NCBI RefSeq assembly: GCF_964340395.1
Contig: NC_135566.1
Location: 12,148,001-12,212,000, forward strand
Reading direction: 5' to 3'
Source of the DNA: Glandiceps talaboti
Lineage: Eukaryota > Hemichordata > Enteropneusta > Spengelidae
Length of the DNA: 64,000 nucleotides
The number at the start of each line of letters is the position of its first letter. Within the stretch, counting starts at the first letter, position 1. The notes under the pieces are model-generated. The model was not told the DNA's origin, did not search any database, and saw nothing but the letters and a program-made list of their open reading frames with translations. The position numbers were made by a program, and so were the translations under genes. Of the stretch, positions 26,501 to 37,415 are shown piece by piece.

Positions 26501-29500
26501 ATATTTTATTCCTGGTATAAGAACAGTGGCATCTTTCTGTACTTCATAACTGGCTACTTTTTTCTATATCTGTTTATATAGTCTCTAAACATAACATTAA
26601 CAGGCTAGTTTATCAAATGGCTAGCGTTAGATAAAACCTGTTCAGTTTCTGAAGTTCATGGTACTAAGCTTTCAACATGACATATCAGGTCTGGTCAGGT
26701 CAGGTCAGTCATGTATCAGGGCATTGTTTTCTGACATACTTGGGGTTCTCCCCAGTCTTTTTATAGCATATTGTAAACAGATCTAAGTCAGTATAACTAT
26801 ATGTTCATTGTTTTATACCATAATTCAAGTCTCAGTTGAACACTGCATGCTGACAACATGTTGTCTTTTTATTTCACAGAGGTAAATCTCCAAATCCTAC
26901 TGTTCAAAATATGATGCAAATGCCATGTGAAAAACAGCAGGTTTGTCTCTCCCCATCTGCTATCCAAAAGGTAAGTATTTCATCTCCCCTCCCCTTCCCC
27001 ATCTTCCCCACTTATTATTAATGATCATACCATATGCCAATAGGTCATCTTAATTTTTGTAACGGCTTTAAATAGGTAAAATATGTAAACTATCCCACAT
27101 TTTGTTGGGTTTCCTTTGCATTATACTGTAGTTGTTTCTATTTTGGTGCATGAAAATTTGGTGGAATGGCAATTTAAGACATGTCAGGTGGACTTTAATT
27201 TGGTAGACAGTGCAAGGGTAAAGTAGGCACTACTTGTACTTGGAAATATCTTACCCAGTCAGTCCACAGTATCCAGTGCAGCTGCTGTTGTTGACACCTT
27301 TCACAACAGTTGACTATAGAAATAGGACAACTCGTAAAGTATGTTACTGGGACTTATTTCAGCAGAAAAAAGCTTTTGCACCTATTCAGTTCAAATAAAT
27401 CTAGCGCCGAAAAAACATACGACTACAGTAATACAATATAAGGGATAGTACATCAAATAAACCCAAGATATCTCTGTCAGTTAACATATACCTAATTGTG
27501 TATTGATGTGACCACACTGATATGTATTGAATGAGTAACTAATATGCATGACAGTGTTTACGAGAATGTAAAGTCGATCGACACTGGTGCACATTTTTGT
27601 CATTAATACCGATTTTAACCACTCCCCAGAATAACAGTTAGTAATCTTTGATTTTCTTACCCAACCTTTTAGATCATGTCTTGTGATTATTATGTCCTCA
27701 CATCTGAACCATATTTTGAATGAGTGTACAACTTTTTTCTGATTTCACAAAGCAGAGTACACCAAGTATGTTCCCAGCCTTCACTCCAACGTCAGTCATT
27801 CGTAAAATGCACGAGACCAAAGCCGAACAACAGACAAATGAGATATTGAGTCCACAACAAGGCTTCATGAACACTGCCAACAAAATGATGATTCCACAGC
27901 CACAACTACAGACACCACCACAGGTGCCAAAGCCAATGGAACAACCCAGACGTGAGTACTTTACTCTTATTTTTATGCTAGCAAAGCTTATATTGTCGGA
28001 ACCTTTGAATATTAAGCAGAATGGACGTAAATCTGAAAATGTTATCCAAAGAAAATCTTACCATTAAAAATATTTGTAGTAAACAAAACTAGATAATGAA
28101 CTGAGTTTTATGCCCTTTGTCATCAAGTGTTGTGCTCTTTGTCATCAAGTGTTGTGTTGTCTGCAATTGCAAGTTTAGTGCTATTTGTCTAGTTTTATAC
28201 TTATTGTCATCAAGTGTTGTGCTCTTTGTCAGCAAGTTTTGTGTTCTTTGTCATCAATTTTTGTGTGTTGTGAGTGGTATACTATAACCACTGGCATTGT
28301 TTTCAGGGGTTATCATTTATAGAAATATATTGAGTATGTATTTCATATTCAACAGCTATGATGATGTCACCTCAACGTCAACCAATGAGAAATGAGATTT
28401 GTCACAAACCAGAGGCATCACCAAAGCATGAGCCTATGAGGAGTAACCCAATACCTATACCGATGCCAATGCATCAGACACCGTCACACCCTCCAGTCAG
28501 GGTGCTTCACAATCAAATGCGTCAACCAAACAGAGACACTGCTGAGACCAGTGGAGATATAGATTACAATAGAATACGAGAAGTACAGCTGCAGCAGCAA
28601 CAAAAAGCAGCAGCAGCTGTTGATGGACAAAACAACCCAAGTGTTGTACCAACAGGACCAGTACAAATGCAGAACCGTCCAATGGGACAACCTCAACTGC
28701 CTGTCCCATTACTACAACGTATGCCAGTGCAGCCAGGACAGGGTCCACCTAATAGTCCAGGAGTTTACCCACCAATGATGCGTGGAATGTACCCTGGTGG
28801 TATGAACCCTAACGTGAGGAATATGTCTCCCATGCAGATGCAACAGGTAAGCCACTTCACAAAAACAAATTTCGTCTTCAGTGTCCAGTAAGAAAAGGCT
28901 ACAGGTAAGCCACGTATACCTTCTGTGACTTAAGCCTGCAATACTTGTACATATATCTTCTGTGACTTGAGTCTGCAATACTTGTAACTGGGGTATTATT
29001 TGTTCAATCAGACAACCAACAATATATTCACTGAAAATTGTTTAAAATACCAATAATTAGACATTATACATGTTAGAGGTTTTAATTTATCTACAAATTG
29101 TTCAGCAATAAGTTGAAATTGTGATTCGTTAGGGCGTTGATTTTTGGGTGGGGACTAAAAAATCAATTTGATTGGATATATTGCACCAAATTATGTGTAG
29201 TGTTACACAAATGTGTTTACCCGCAGTTGATTCAATACTCTTGATCCTAACTGCTCAGACTCCAGAAACTGACACATTTTAGTTTGTTGAAATGCAGATT
29301 TATTATTTGTCAATTGTTGATCCTAATTTATGGTACAAAACAATACAATACGATATATTTTATTACCCAATCAAAAAGAGAAGAGGAAAATGACATCAGA
29401 AACATAAATACCAAAGAAGCAAACAATCAGATCGGATAATAGGAGTCAGGAAAAAGTGATACTAATTTTGTCTGACCCCAGAAAACAGTAAATAATGGTA

Positions 29501-30386
29501 CAAGTTTAGGGTGTAAATAAATATACAAAATGTAGCTCTACCCTCAATCCCCTGATTATCTGATTCTGAAAAGCAGTATTTAGTTTCATGGATTGTCATT
29601 CAGTATAATTACTATAACTGTGATTTACAGGGTTCTGGACCTGGACCCCGACCCATGCAGCAAGTTGGCAACGTGTTACCAATGCTGATGAACTCTAGGG
29701 CACCATTCCCAGTCACGTCAACAGGACAGCTTCAACCCAATGCTGCTGCCATTGCAGCTATGGCTGCTATGCAAGCACAAGCAGGACTGCAACGAAGCCT
29801 GTCGCAGCAGACACAGAATGTGCCTAGACCAGGTGAGCAAAAACACATAGAAATAGATACCAAAAGACTGCTTCTGTATATACTCTTATGGATGATACAA
29901 GCCATGCAATGGGAAATGGGCAATAGACCTATTGCTAGTTTCAAGATGCATCACGCTTCTCCCCATACAGTGGCATATTTTCTGTACATGCTGGGGGGTT
30001 AGCATGCTCTACTCAGGGGCATGGGTAATACCTAACTGTACCCTGTTTTTACCAGTAAAATCCTTCTCTGAGTCATTGAACGGATAATAGCAAAAGCTAG
30101 TCCAGCCAACTTATATTGTTATCTTTTTTTGTAGTCTTTCATGTGCAACCTAACATGTCTCACTTGAAGTACTTTTTATTTGTTATCAACAGATATGCCA
30201 AACACACCTCCCCTTGGAAGTTCAACTGGGAACTTTTCCTCACTAGCGCAGAGGTCCCAGTCCCCAGTCAACCTGACCAAGTGGTTTGGTAATGATATGC
30301 TGCAGCAACCACTGCCTCAAATGCCTCCAATGTTACACCACGGACAAAATGTGTTTTCAGTGGAAGACATAGAATGTCACCCTTGA
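14543..30386 (+). CDS. EIF4ENIF1: eIF4E transporter 4E-T (EIF4ENIF1), 17 coding exons
   Basis: Binds eIF4E, represses translation and links it to the DDX6/LSM14/PatL1 decay machinery in P-bodies; also a nucleocytoplasmic shuttle (family knowledge). Exons: 14543-14644, 16682-16755, 18406-18545, 19287-19721, 20310-20450, 21082-21239, 21799-21946, 22592-22768, 23354-23619, 24140-24552, 25128-25285, 26020-26278, 26880-26970, 27756-27951, 28356-28846, 29631-29832, 30193-30386; 3645 nt, 1214 residues (human 985). Motifs: eIF4E-binding YSKDELV at 32-38, split by intron 1; SPQRRSFG; Cup-homology/DDX6 segment with EPEWYSAG and SETIEL (257-276) and FDINQFFNF (333-341); RFSQWFS (365-371); AFDKLVFSMKATGNLPSQ (526-543); FTPTSVIRKM (863-872); C-terminal LSM14-type segment WFGNDMLQQPLPQMP (1181-1195). 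The extra length is Gln/Pro/Met-rich linker plus a KDGRFE repeat. ATG context is GAAATGG. Confidence 0.96.
15659..16089. repeat. Hexanucleotide ACAGAT microsatellite
   Basis: About 430 bp of (ACAGAT)n with ACAGGT, ACGGT and ATAGAT variants, in EIF4ENIF1 intron 1. The complementary strand gives a spurious open frame of Tyr-Leu and Ile-Cys repeats. Confidence 0.95.
16260..16299. repeat. Tetranucleotide (TGAA)n tract
   Basis: Seven TGAA units followed by TGTA units, in EIF4ENIF1 intron 1. Confidence 0.9.
17666..17685 (+). repeat. Poly-G run of 20 in EIF4ENIF1 intron 2
   Basis: Uninterrupted run of 20 G on the transcribed-sense strand. Able in principle to form a G-quadruplex in DNA or pre-mRNA. 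Similar runs occur at 32489-32509 and 47807-47825. Run length is the kind of thing assemblies get wrong. Confidence 0.9.
18570..18732. mobile_element. Short palindromic MITE, copy 1
   Basis: The left half (CCAATATTTTTCTTCGTTCA, then GTGACCTAAGGG) and right half (CCCTTAGGTCA, then GGCTGAATGAAGGAAAATAT) are inverse copies, so the whole element folds on itself. It lies in EIF4ENIF1 intron 3. The same palindrome, diverged, is at 62199-62352 in HECTD4. Confidence 0.8.
19583..19690 (+). repeat. EIF4ENIF1: In-frame 18-bp repeat encoding KDGRFE x5-6
   Basis: Five perfect KDGRFE units plus a KDGRYD unit at residues 205-240 of 4E-T, from tandem copies of GAAAAAGATGGAAGATTT. Synonymous differences (GGC/GGA, GAT/GAC) show that the array has begun to diverge while the peptide stays fixed. 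It lies in the charged Arg/Asp/Lys-rich region that is also low-complexity in human 4E-T. Confidence 0.9.
20495..20725. repeat. CA-rich simple repeat in EIF4ENIF1 intron 5
   Basis: Irregular CACACCCACA-type low-complexity sequence that begins about 45 bp after the exon 5 splice donor. Confidence 0.85.
21306..21548 (+). mobile_element. tRNA-derived SINE, copy 1
   Basis: Starts with a tRNA-like head: A-box region TGCCCGAGTGGTTAA (about 21315) and B box GGTTTGAACCC (21359-21369). Then a non-tRNA body with AGTACTCCGGTTTCCTCC and an AT-rich tail ending ATAAATAATG. It lies in EIF4ENIF1 intron 6. The head cannot fold as a complete tRNA, so it is not a tRNA gene. Homologous over its length with the minus-strand copy at 25728-25930. 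Confidence 0.75.
22380..22525. repeat. Pentanucleotide (AACAC)n tract
   Basis: AACAC repeats with AACAT and AATAC variants, ending about 70 bp before the splice acceptor of coding exon 8. Confidence 0.9.
24553..24790 (+). repeat. EIF4ENIF1: ~50-bp minisatellite that copies a 5' splice site
   Basis: Starts at the donor of coding exon 10 (CAAAG then GTAACAGG). Four to five units follow, with GTAACA recurring at 24608, 24659 and 24707. Each unit reads roughly AAGGTAACAGACAAACTTTC then TCAAGTTACTTATCAAGATA. The fifth unit (near 24759) has GGAAAC and has lost the GT. The copies are cryptic donors; using one would add AGG TAA and stop translation at once. Confidence 0.85.
25006..25102 (+). pseudogene. 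EIF4ENIF1: Decayed duplicate of EIF4ENIF1 coding exon 11
   Basis: 25031-25086 is a close copy of the start of exon 11 (25137-25194): both encode PSQEL then a Leu/Gln stretch ending QAAAI. The duplicate has ELFRVLL where the real exon has ELLGALL, and runs into TAA at 25100-25102. A plausible acceptor (GTCACAG, ending 25005) is in the correct phase for splicing from exon 10, so it could also act as an alternative terminal exon that truncates 4E-T after about 33 more residues. No matching donor is present. Confidence 0.7.
25121..25131 (+). promoter_or_regulatory. EIF4ENIF1: NAGNAG tandem splice acceptor
   Basis: TTTGTAGTAGG gives two acceptors 3 nt apart (exon start 25128 or 25131). Both keep the frame after exon 10 and differ by one residue (SRA against RA). 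Confidence 0.7.
25728..25930 (-). mobile_element. tRNA-derived SINE, copy 2 (reverse)
   Basis: On the minus strand it reads GGCCGAGTGGTTAAACCAC (A-box region), a B-box-like GGCTTGAAGCC, then CACTGTAAGTAAGAAG and GACTCTACCAAACAA, all shared with the copy at 21306-21548. It is inserted in EIF4ENIF1 intron 11 against the gene direction. Box B has lost the consensus and the copy looks old. Confidence 0.7.
28090..28268. repeat. Imperfect ~22-bp tandem repeat
   Basis: Six to seven diverged copies of TTTGTCATCAAGTGTTGTGC in EIF4ENIF1 intron 14. Confidence 0.75.
28984..29255 (+). repeat. Dispersed repeat, copy 1
   Basis: Homologous in the same orientation to 57271-57525: both carry CAACAATATATTCACTGAAA, GTTGAAAT, GATATATTG and a GGTGATTC/AGTTGATTC box in the same order. 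In EIF4ENIF1 intron 15. The class is unknown; no reading frame. Confidence 0.65.
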
Positions 30387-32478
30387 TCAACCCAAAACTG
30401 TTTAAGACCTCAGTTGTCACCCTTGTGACAAGCTCAGTAACCATTGAGGACCTTGTATGTCATCAGTGACTGGTTCAGGAACTGTTCGATACTGACATGG
30501 CATGACGCCACTGATAAGTGTAAAAACTGTTGAAGACACCAAATGATCAGCGACTGACTCAGCTCAGAAACTGTACGTGTCACCAGCAATCAGCTCAGAA
30601 ACTGTGGTATAGCAATATGAAAATAATGGAACACACAGTGAATAAAATAAACTATTGCCCAGTTAAGTTTGGAAGAAAAAAAAAAGAAAAAGAAAAATAT
30701 AAAATTAATGTGACAAGTTGTCAAACTTTGTTTTTTGTGTAGTGTTTCAATAATTGGAGCCAATTTGGCACAAAAGTCTCTTTTTTTGTTACTATTCATT
30801 CACTTTCAGATAAAGATAAAAAAATATCTATGAAACGTAATGTACATGTTTCTTGAGTCTTGTGAAATTGTTCAAATTTTCTGGGTGCTTCATTCTCTGT
30901 TTTCTTGATGTCCGTATATTAACAGCAATAAATGTTGCTTTGAGATCTAGGATTTTGAAAAAAGTTGGATTCAAAAAAGTTATCCAGTGATTTTTTTCTT
31001 ACATTTACAGCCCCCTCATATTTCTTATTGGAGGTGTTTATCATATGCAGTACCTTGTAATGTGGTCTTGTATTCGAAATGAACAAAGAGTATTGATATA
31101 TTGCGTTATTTTTCAAAATTTTCATATTGTCTTTAAGTTTTTGTCTGTAAATATGTTTTTTTTTTCCCTCAACCAGTCAGTTGAAAATTTATCTAGAGTG
31201 TGAAGACTTAATGTTGTTACGAGGTACAAAACTTGTGTAAAAAAGAAAACCAAAAAAATATATAAGATTGATATTTGACCTTTCTTTTTTTCATCATAGT
31301 TTTTTTTTCTGTCATTTTTTTGTGGCCTTTTGATAGCAGAATATAAGAAGATGAAAACATTATTGAAAAATGTGAATTTAACATTTATCATGTCCGAGTC
31401 CAAATGTGTATTCCATAAAAAATTGTTTCAGTGATTGTTTTCACCTAGCTTGGCATTACCTTGTTATTAAGGGATGGTTTAAATGACTCAAAATTTACCA
31501 CATAGAGAGTTAAGTCATCATTGTTTATAGATAACATCATAGAGAATGCCAAAGGAAAGACAAATATCTGCATAAAAATTATGTGTGTGAGGCAAAGTTG
31601 ACCTCGTTCGTTTATTTCATTTTTGTATTCTGTAAGCCAAATGTTTATAACTACATGTGTTCTTGTTTTCATTATGCCTAATCATTTTTGTTTCTTTTGA
31701 AGTATTACATCTTAATAAATGTGTTTAAAAAGTCACTCCAGCAAATTAGCAATGTGGCTAGGTCTGTATTAGTAACACAATCATGTCTGTCTTTGTCATT
31801 TTCATAGATATTTGTGGTATTCAATGTACTCCTTCCTTCGTGTTAATAGCTGGATTTTCATACATTGGACGTATCAGTTGATGTGTGTAGAAGTTGATCA
31901 GCTCATATCATCATTTTTTGAATCGAGTTCACGTTCAGGTGTCAATCGCCATGACAACATAGATTTACAACCAAAACAAATCAACTAGTAACTTGGACTT
32001 CCACAGTTGCATCTTGTGCTGTATGAAACAAAACTGAAATATTTAGAGAAGTTTAACCATACAGAATTAGGATGTTGATCAAGTTTGTTACTTCTCACCT
32101 AGATAGACGTACATGGTATGCATACCACATAAACCTGCTGTTGGTCATTCACAAGCTATATGCTGAATAGAAATCTGTTAAGTAGGCACGTGTATGAGAT
32201 ACTTTTAGGTGTCCAAGGGATGTTAAAGGTTTATGACAGTATTTCATTGGCTGTTGTTATTAGTTATGACAGTAATTGCTTGGCAGTTATCAATTAGTCA
32301 ATACATTTAATAATTTTAGGTGCCGCATGTCCAGGTCACAGACAAAGAATCTGTAATGGCAACACCAGTATTTGATATGCCATGGTTGCAAGTCGGTGTA
32401 TTAAAATTTGTTTTGAGGTATCCCATGGTGATCCATATGCCATGGTTGCAAGTCTGCGTATTAGTTTTTTTTTTTTTT

Positions 32479-32509
<31 letters not shown>

Positions 32510-33419
32510 TATCCCACACAATGACCTCTACCAGTATGCCATCACAGTTCATAAAGTCTCCCTACCAATAGTGAAGTGCCACAGGTGTAGGTCTGTGCAT
32601 TAAATATGTTTTTAGTTATCCCATGGATTGACTTCCACTTTGAATACCATCACAGTTCACACAGTTCTAGTTGTATTTGATTGACAATATTGATACATGT
32701 CAAAACTTGTTGATGTCTAGGGATTGACATTAAGTCATCAATAACAGAAATTTATATTTGGAAATTGTTCCTAGTTGATATATTTTGGTTGTAACACAGT
32801 AATAACCATTATGGAAAATAAAAATTAAAAATATGGTTATTTGTAACAAGACGATATTCACTTTAATTATGGTACAGTACAATTTGTAAATTTGTAAACA
32901 CACAGTATGTTTCCCTGGCTGTGCTTTTCTGTTGTCGTTGTAGAGACAAGTGTGATCAAATTTGTACTACCCTTCCTTCCTACACTTCACAAGTAACTCC
33001 AAGGCTGACACAGCCTTCCAACATAATGTCAGATGTTTACAGAGACACACAGTCAAATAAATGAATTAAAACAAAAAACAACATTGCCAAACAGGCTCAA
33101 TTTTTTTTTCTGCATTATGTTGTAAAATCAGAAGGATAGTCCTAAATTACCCCAAATTGTTGGGAAGATTATTTTTCTGTAAATGTTTGCAATTTAGTGC
33201 AGTAGCGTAAAATGAGTAACTTACACTTTTCAAGACAATGGAGATGAGACACTACAAATTAGAACAGCAAGATGGAATGTTTGAAATTGTTCGCTGTCAT
33301 TATAAAAGTTACAAATGTACCATAAAGGCTTAGAGTACCAACCCGAACATTACTATTTTGTACTTTGTATGTTTTTTTCCCCACTGCCTGCCATCGTTAT
33401 GTATAGATCAACATAGTCG
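30387..33419 (+). other. EIF4ENIF1 3' UTR and intergenic DNA
   Basis: Downstream of the stop codon. Possible poly(A) signals are AATAAA near 30642, 30929 and 31714. 30390-30620 has short imperfect repeats of AGCTCAGAAACTG. A T24 run followed by G21 lies at 32465-32509, between two partial copies of a block with ATGCCATGGTTGCAAGTC. No other gene recognised. Confidence 0.5.
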
Positions 33420-33421
33420 TA

Positions 33422-33768
33422 CTGCACGTTTCAAGTTACTGTTCACCAGCTCTGTTTGATACAACCATGCAGAAACCAATAGGAAACTGCACATGCTACA
33501 CTTCAAGATAGCAAGATTGAATGAATACAGTTTCTTGTGACATTTTGTCAAAGTGAAATGAACTAATGTGCCACCACGAGATAATCAAAACAGTGGTACC
33601 CACATGTCTGCATGTAGTTGCAGTACGTTTAAATGGTTTATTTCGTAACTGACAAAAAGTAGCAAGAAATTGCAACTTTTCTATCTAAGTGTAGATTATG
33701 ATGGTTCTTATTGATTTCTGCATGGTTGTATCAAACAGAGCCGGTGAATGGTAACTTGAAACGTGCTG
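33422..33768. mobile_element. MITE with ~60-bp inverted repeats and TA target
   Basis: The left arm starts CTGCACGTTTCAAGTTAC and the right arm is its inverse, with the shared core CTCTGTTTGATACAACCATG about 30 bp in. The element is bounded by TA on both sides (33420-33421 and 33769-33770), which suggests Tc1/mariner-type insertion. No transposase. Confidence 0.65.
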
Positions 33769-33833
33769 TAGATGTGCCTGAAAGCCGACAATTTGGATTT
33801 TGGTAATCAGGTACATTCTTCAGGTAATACTAG

Positions 33834-34352
33834 CAAGCTCCTACGCATCGATATCCCATAATCTATCGCTGCCTTCAGTGGTGCCATGTTTGCCTTATCA
33901 CAGAGTTTATATTACACGTTTGCCACCTTTTTGAAGTGGATACTGTGACACACACCTTTGGAGGTTTTGATAATAATTAATTCATAAATAGAATACATTG
34001 CCTCAATTTTGAAATACATTCTGTTAAGTTACAAAAATTCCACCAAAAGCTGGTGTCACATATATATACAAATTTTGTAGTTGTATGTCAACCAGCGGCC
34101 AGCAATCCTGTGTATACCTTGTCAAAATCTGTTCCATTGATTTAGAAATTTCACCACAGAGGAAAAGTTATTGAAAATTTGTATCATTTATCAACAAATC
34201 TTCTTGTAAATAACTTTCTTACTATTTATATTTGAACACTGGTTTTATGATAAAATCCAATATGGCCCCCACTGAATGCAGCGCTACTTTGGAAAGTTGG
34301 ACCGGAAGTTGTGGAGGTCGACTTTTTTATGGTAGCACTGTGTAGGAGCTTG
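33834..34352. mobile_element. MULE-type MITE, 519 bp, 10-bp target duplication
   Basis: Starts CAAGCTCCTACGC and ends with the inverse GTGTAGGAGCTTG; a second inverse match (CAGTGG..CCAT) lies further in. The perfect 10-bp direct repeat GTAATACTAG flanks it (33824-33833 and 34353-34362). Intergenic between EIF4ENIF1 and DRG1. No reading frame. Confidence 0.85.
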
Positions 34353-34739
34353 GTAATACTAGGTGTGGACTTCTGTATATATTGCACTATCTGACAAGAC
34401 CTAATACTTTTGTAATTTTCAGAACCATTATTGTGTACTGAAATCTGTTATAGTCTAACATAAAATCTTTTTTCTTTCTTTTCCTAGACATAACACATCT
34501 CTTTGTTTTATATATTGAAATAGATATTGTTACTGCCATGCTTGTCTTGTCTACTGAAAAAAATACTACTACAGAATCTATTAACATGGTGCATAATTTT
34601 GATGTAAAAGTGTAAAGTTGTGTATAGTCTTTCTTTGATGTTGAAGTCATACATTACATCCTCTTGACTAAGTGTATCGTAAATTTCTTTTTAAAAATTG
34701 GTAATTTGTATACAAAAGTCTTTGATGTATGATGTCACG

Positions 34740-36175
34740 GTACACACCATTGTCATAGTACATGACGTTGTCATATTGTCATTGTATGTGACATTGCCAT
34801 AGTACACGATATTGTCATAGTACCCGACATTGTATGATAGTACAAATCATTGTCATAGTACACGACTTTGTCATAGTACAAGACATTGTCATAGTACAAG
34901 ATATTGTCATAGTACAAATCATTGTCATAGTACACAACATTATCATAGTACACAACATTGTCATAGTACAAGATATTGTCATAGTACACAACATTATCAT
35001 AGTACACAGCATTGTCATAGTACACAACATTGTCATAGTACAAGATATTGTCATAGTACACAACATTATCATAGTACACAGCATTGTCATAGTACACAAC
35101 ATTATCATAGTACACAACATTATCATAGTACACAGCATTATCATAGTACACAACATTGTCATAGTACACAACATTGTCATAGTACACAACATTATCATAG
35201 TACACAGCATTGTCATAGTACACAACATTATCATAGTACACAACATTGTCATAGTACACAACATTGTCATAGTACACAACATTATCATAGTACACAACAT
35301 TGTCATAGTACACAACATTGTCATAGTACACAACATTGTCATAGTACACAACATTATCATAGTACACAACATTATCATAGTACACAACATTGTCATAGTA
35401 CACAACATTGTCATAGTACACAACATTGTCATAGTACACAACATTATCATAGTACACAACATTGTCATAGTACACAACATTATCATAGTACAAGATATTG
35501 TCATAGTACACAACATTATCATAGTACAAGATATTGTCATAGTACACAACATTATCATAGTACACAGCATTGTCATAGTACACAACATTGTCATAGTACA
35601 AGATATTGTCATAGTACACAACATTATCATAGTACACAGCATTGTCATAGTACACAACATTATCATAGTACACAACATTATCATAGTACACAACATTGTC
35701 ATAGTACACAACGTTGTCATAGTACACAACATTATCATAGTACACAGCATTGTCATAGTACACAACATTATCATAGTACACAGCATTGTCATAGTACACA
35801 ACATTGTCATAGTACACAGCATTGTCATAGTACACAACATTATCATAGTACACAACATTGTCATAGTACACAACATTGTCATAGTACACAACATTATCAT
35901 AGTACACAACATTGTCATAGTACACAACATTGTCATAGTACACAACATTGTCATAGTACACAACATTATCATAGTACACAACATTATCATAGTACACAAC
36001 ATTGTCATAGTACACAACATTGTCATAGTACACAACATTGTCATAGTACACAACATTATCATAGTACACAACATTATCATAGTACACAACATTATCATAG
36101 TACAAGATATTGTCATAGTACACAACATTGTCATAGTACACAACGTTGTCATAGTACATGAGAGACACTGTCATA
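34740..36175. repeat. 18-bp minisatellite, about 1.4 kb
   Basis: Roughly 75 tandem copies of TCATAGTACACAACATTG. Variants recur: ATTATC for ATTGTC, CACAGC for CACAAC, CAAGAT for CACAAC. Variant order forms a higher-order pattern (for example AAGATATTG followed by ACAACATTATC recurs). Because 18 is divisible by 3 and the unit lacks stops in several frames, both strands show long open frames of 443-473 codons. These are an arithmetic by-product, not genes. Confidence 0.97.
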
Positions 36176-37102
36176 GTCCTTAACAATATCACAGTCTAGT
36201 GCACAGCACACGCAGTACACAACAATATCTCTGTATATGACAATAGCATTGTCATAGCAGTCAGCAATATGGCTCTTATGTAATCATGTTACCCTGTCCC
36301 ATAGTTTATCAAGACTTAAATAGAAATAGATATTCTAGTAAACTTGCTGATGTACCCAAATGCGCTATATATGACTTGCATCATTTAAAAAGACCACCCT
36401 TTTGATATCTGTATTTGTACAGGGGTAAGTACATTTCTGATGGATGTAGCGACAAGTTATATTCCAACATATAAACCAATGCTAGACTTCCACTTCAAAA
36501 AGCAATGCTACATGAACCATCCAACTTCAAACAAAACTGTTTTCAAGCATATACCCAGTGATAGTTGAGTCAAATAATGTGGGGAGACTGTAACTGTGGA
36601 GAGACACCAGGCTGTGGGAAAACTATAGTCAAATTTAACATCCTCACAAGACTTGACTCGGCGTACTCAGCTAACCTGTCGTTATGATTAAAAAACAAGA
36701 CTAGTGTAACTAAAAGTTGAAATGGTACAATTCTTTAATGTAAAAATGGTTTGATACCAAGTTATCGTCATAAAATGTGAAATCATAAAATAAAACTATG
36801 TATTCAGCATAGGAGTATTAATGTGCCATGAATGATACATTTAAACAAAAATATTTGGATAAAATTGGTCAAAAATATTCATTGTGAAGTTGATTTTCTC
36901 TATGATAATTCAGCCTATCAGTTTTCATGAATAACATTTTAAGTCACAAACTAGACTTTGACCCCAAATGAAGTAACAATGGTGCAAACAAACCTTTCCA
37001 AATCATACATTATGTTTTATAAACCTCGCTGATGCAACTAAGGGGGCATCTGTTAACTGCTGTTGTAAAAAAGCTAGTTGTTTACGATGATGGCTGGATT
37101 TT
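36176..37102. other. Intergenic, nothing recognised
   Basis: Unique-looking AT-rich DNA with no splice-supported reading frame. Confidence 0.5.
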
Positions 37103-37415
37103 TGACTGCTACTCTTGTTCTCCATCCAGCTTATCCTGGTAGCAATTCCAACCTGTTATTGAGTTTTGGAAATGTCCACTTAAGCTGATTGGTCACAATG
37201 AGGAGTGATTATTATTACATCAGACTGTTTGATTATTCAAATGTGGTCATTATGTAAATGAACATTGAACTCCAATGAACAAGTGTGATGATTTACATGT
37301 AATGTTGATAATGTGTCCATTTATACATGTAAGCATTCTAATAAGTCTTTGGAGGATGTGGCTTAAAATATGGGTTGAAATTGCTACCAGGACAAGCTGG
37401 ATAGAGAACAAGTGT
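37103..37415. mobile_element. MITE with ~60-bp inverted repeats
   Basis: The left end CTTGTTCTCCATCCAGCTTA, then TCCTGGTAGCAATT, is repeated inversely at the right end (AATTGCTACCAGGACAAGCT, then GGAT). About 313 bp, no reading frame, target duplication not clear. Confidence 0.7.

Noticed and set aside
34771-36192. Open frames of 443-473 codons on both strands
   Set aside because: They are the 18-bp minisatellite read in frame; four mutually exclusive frames are open for the same arithmetic reason and none has splice or family support.
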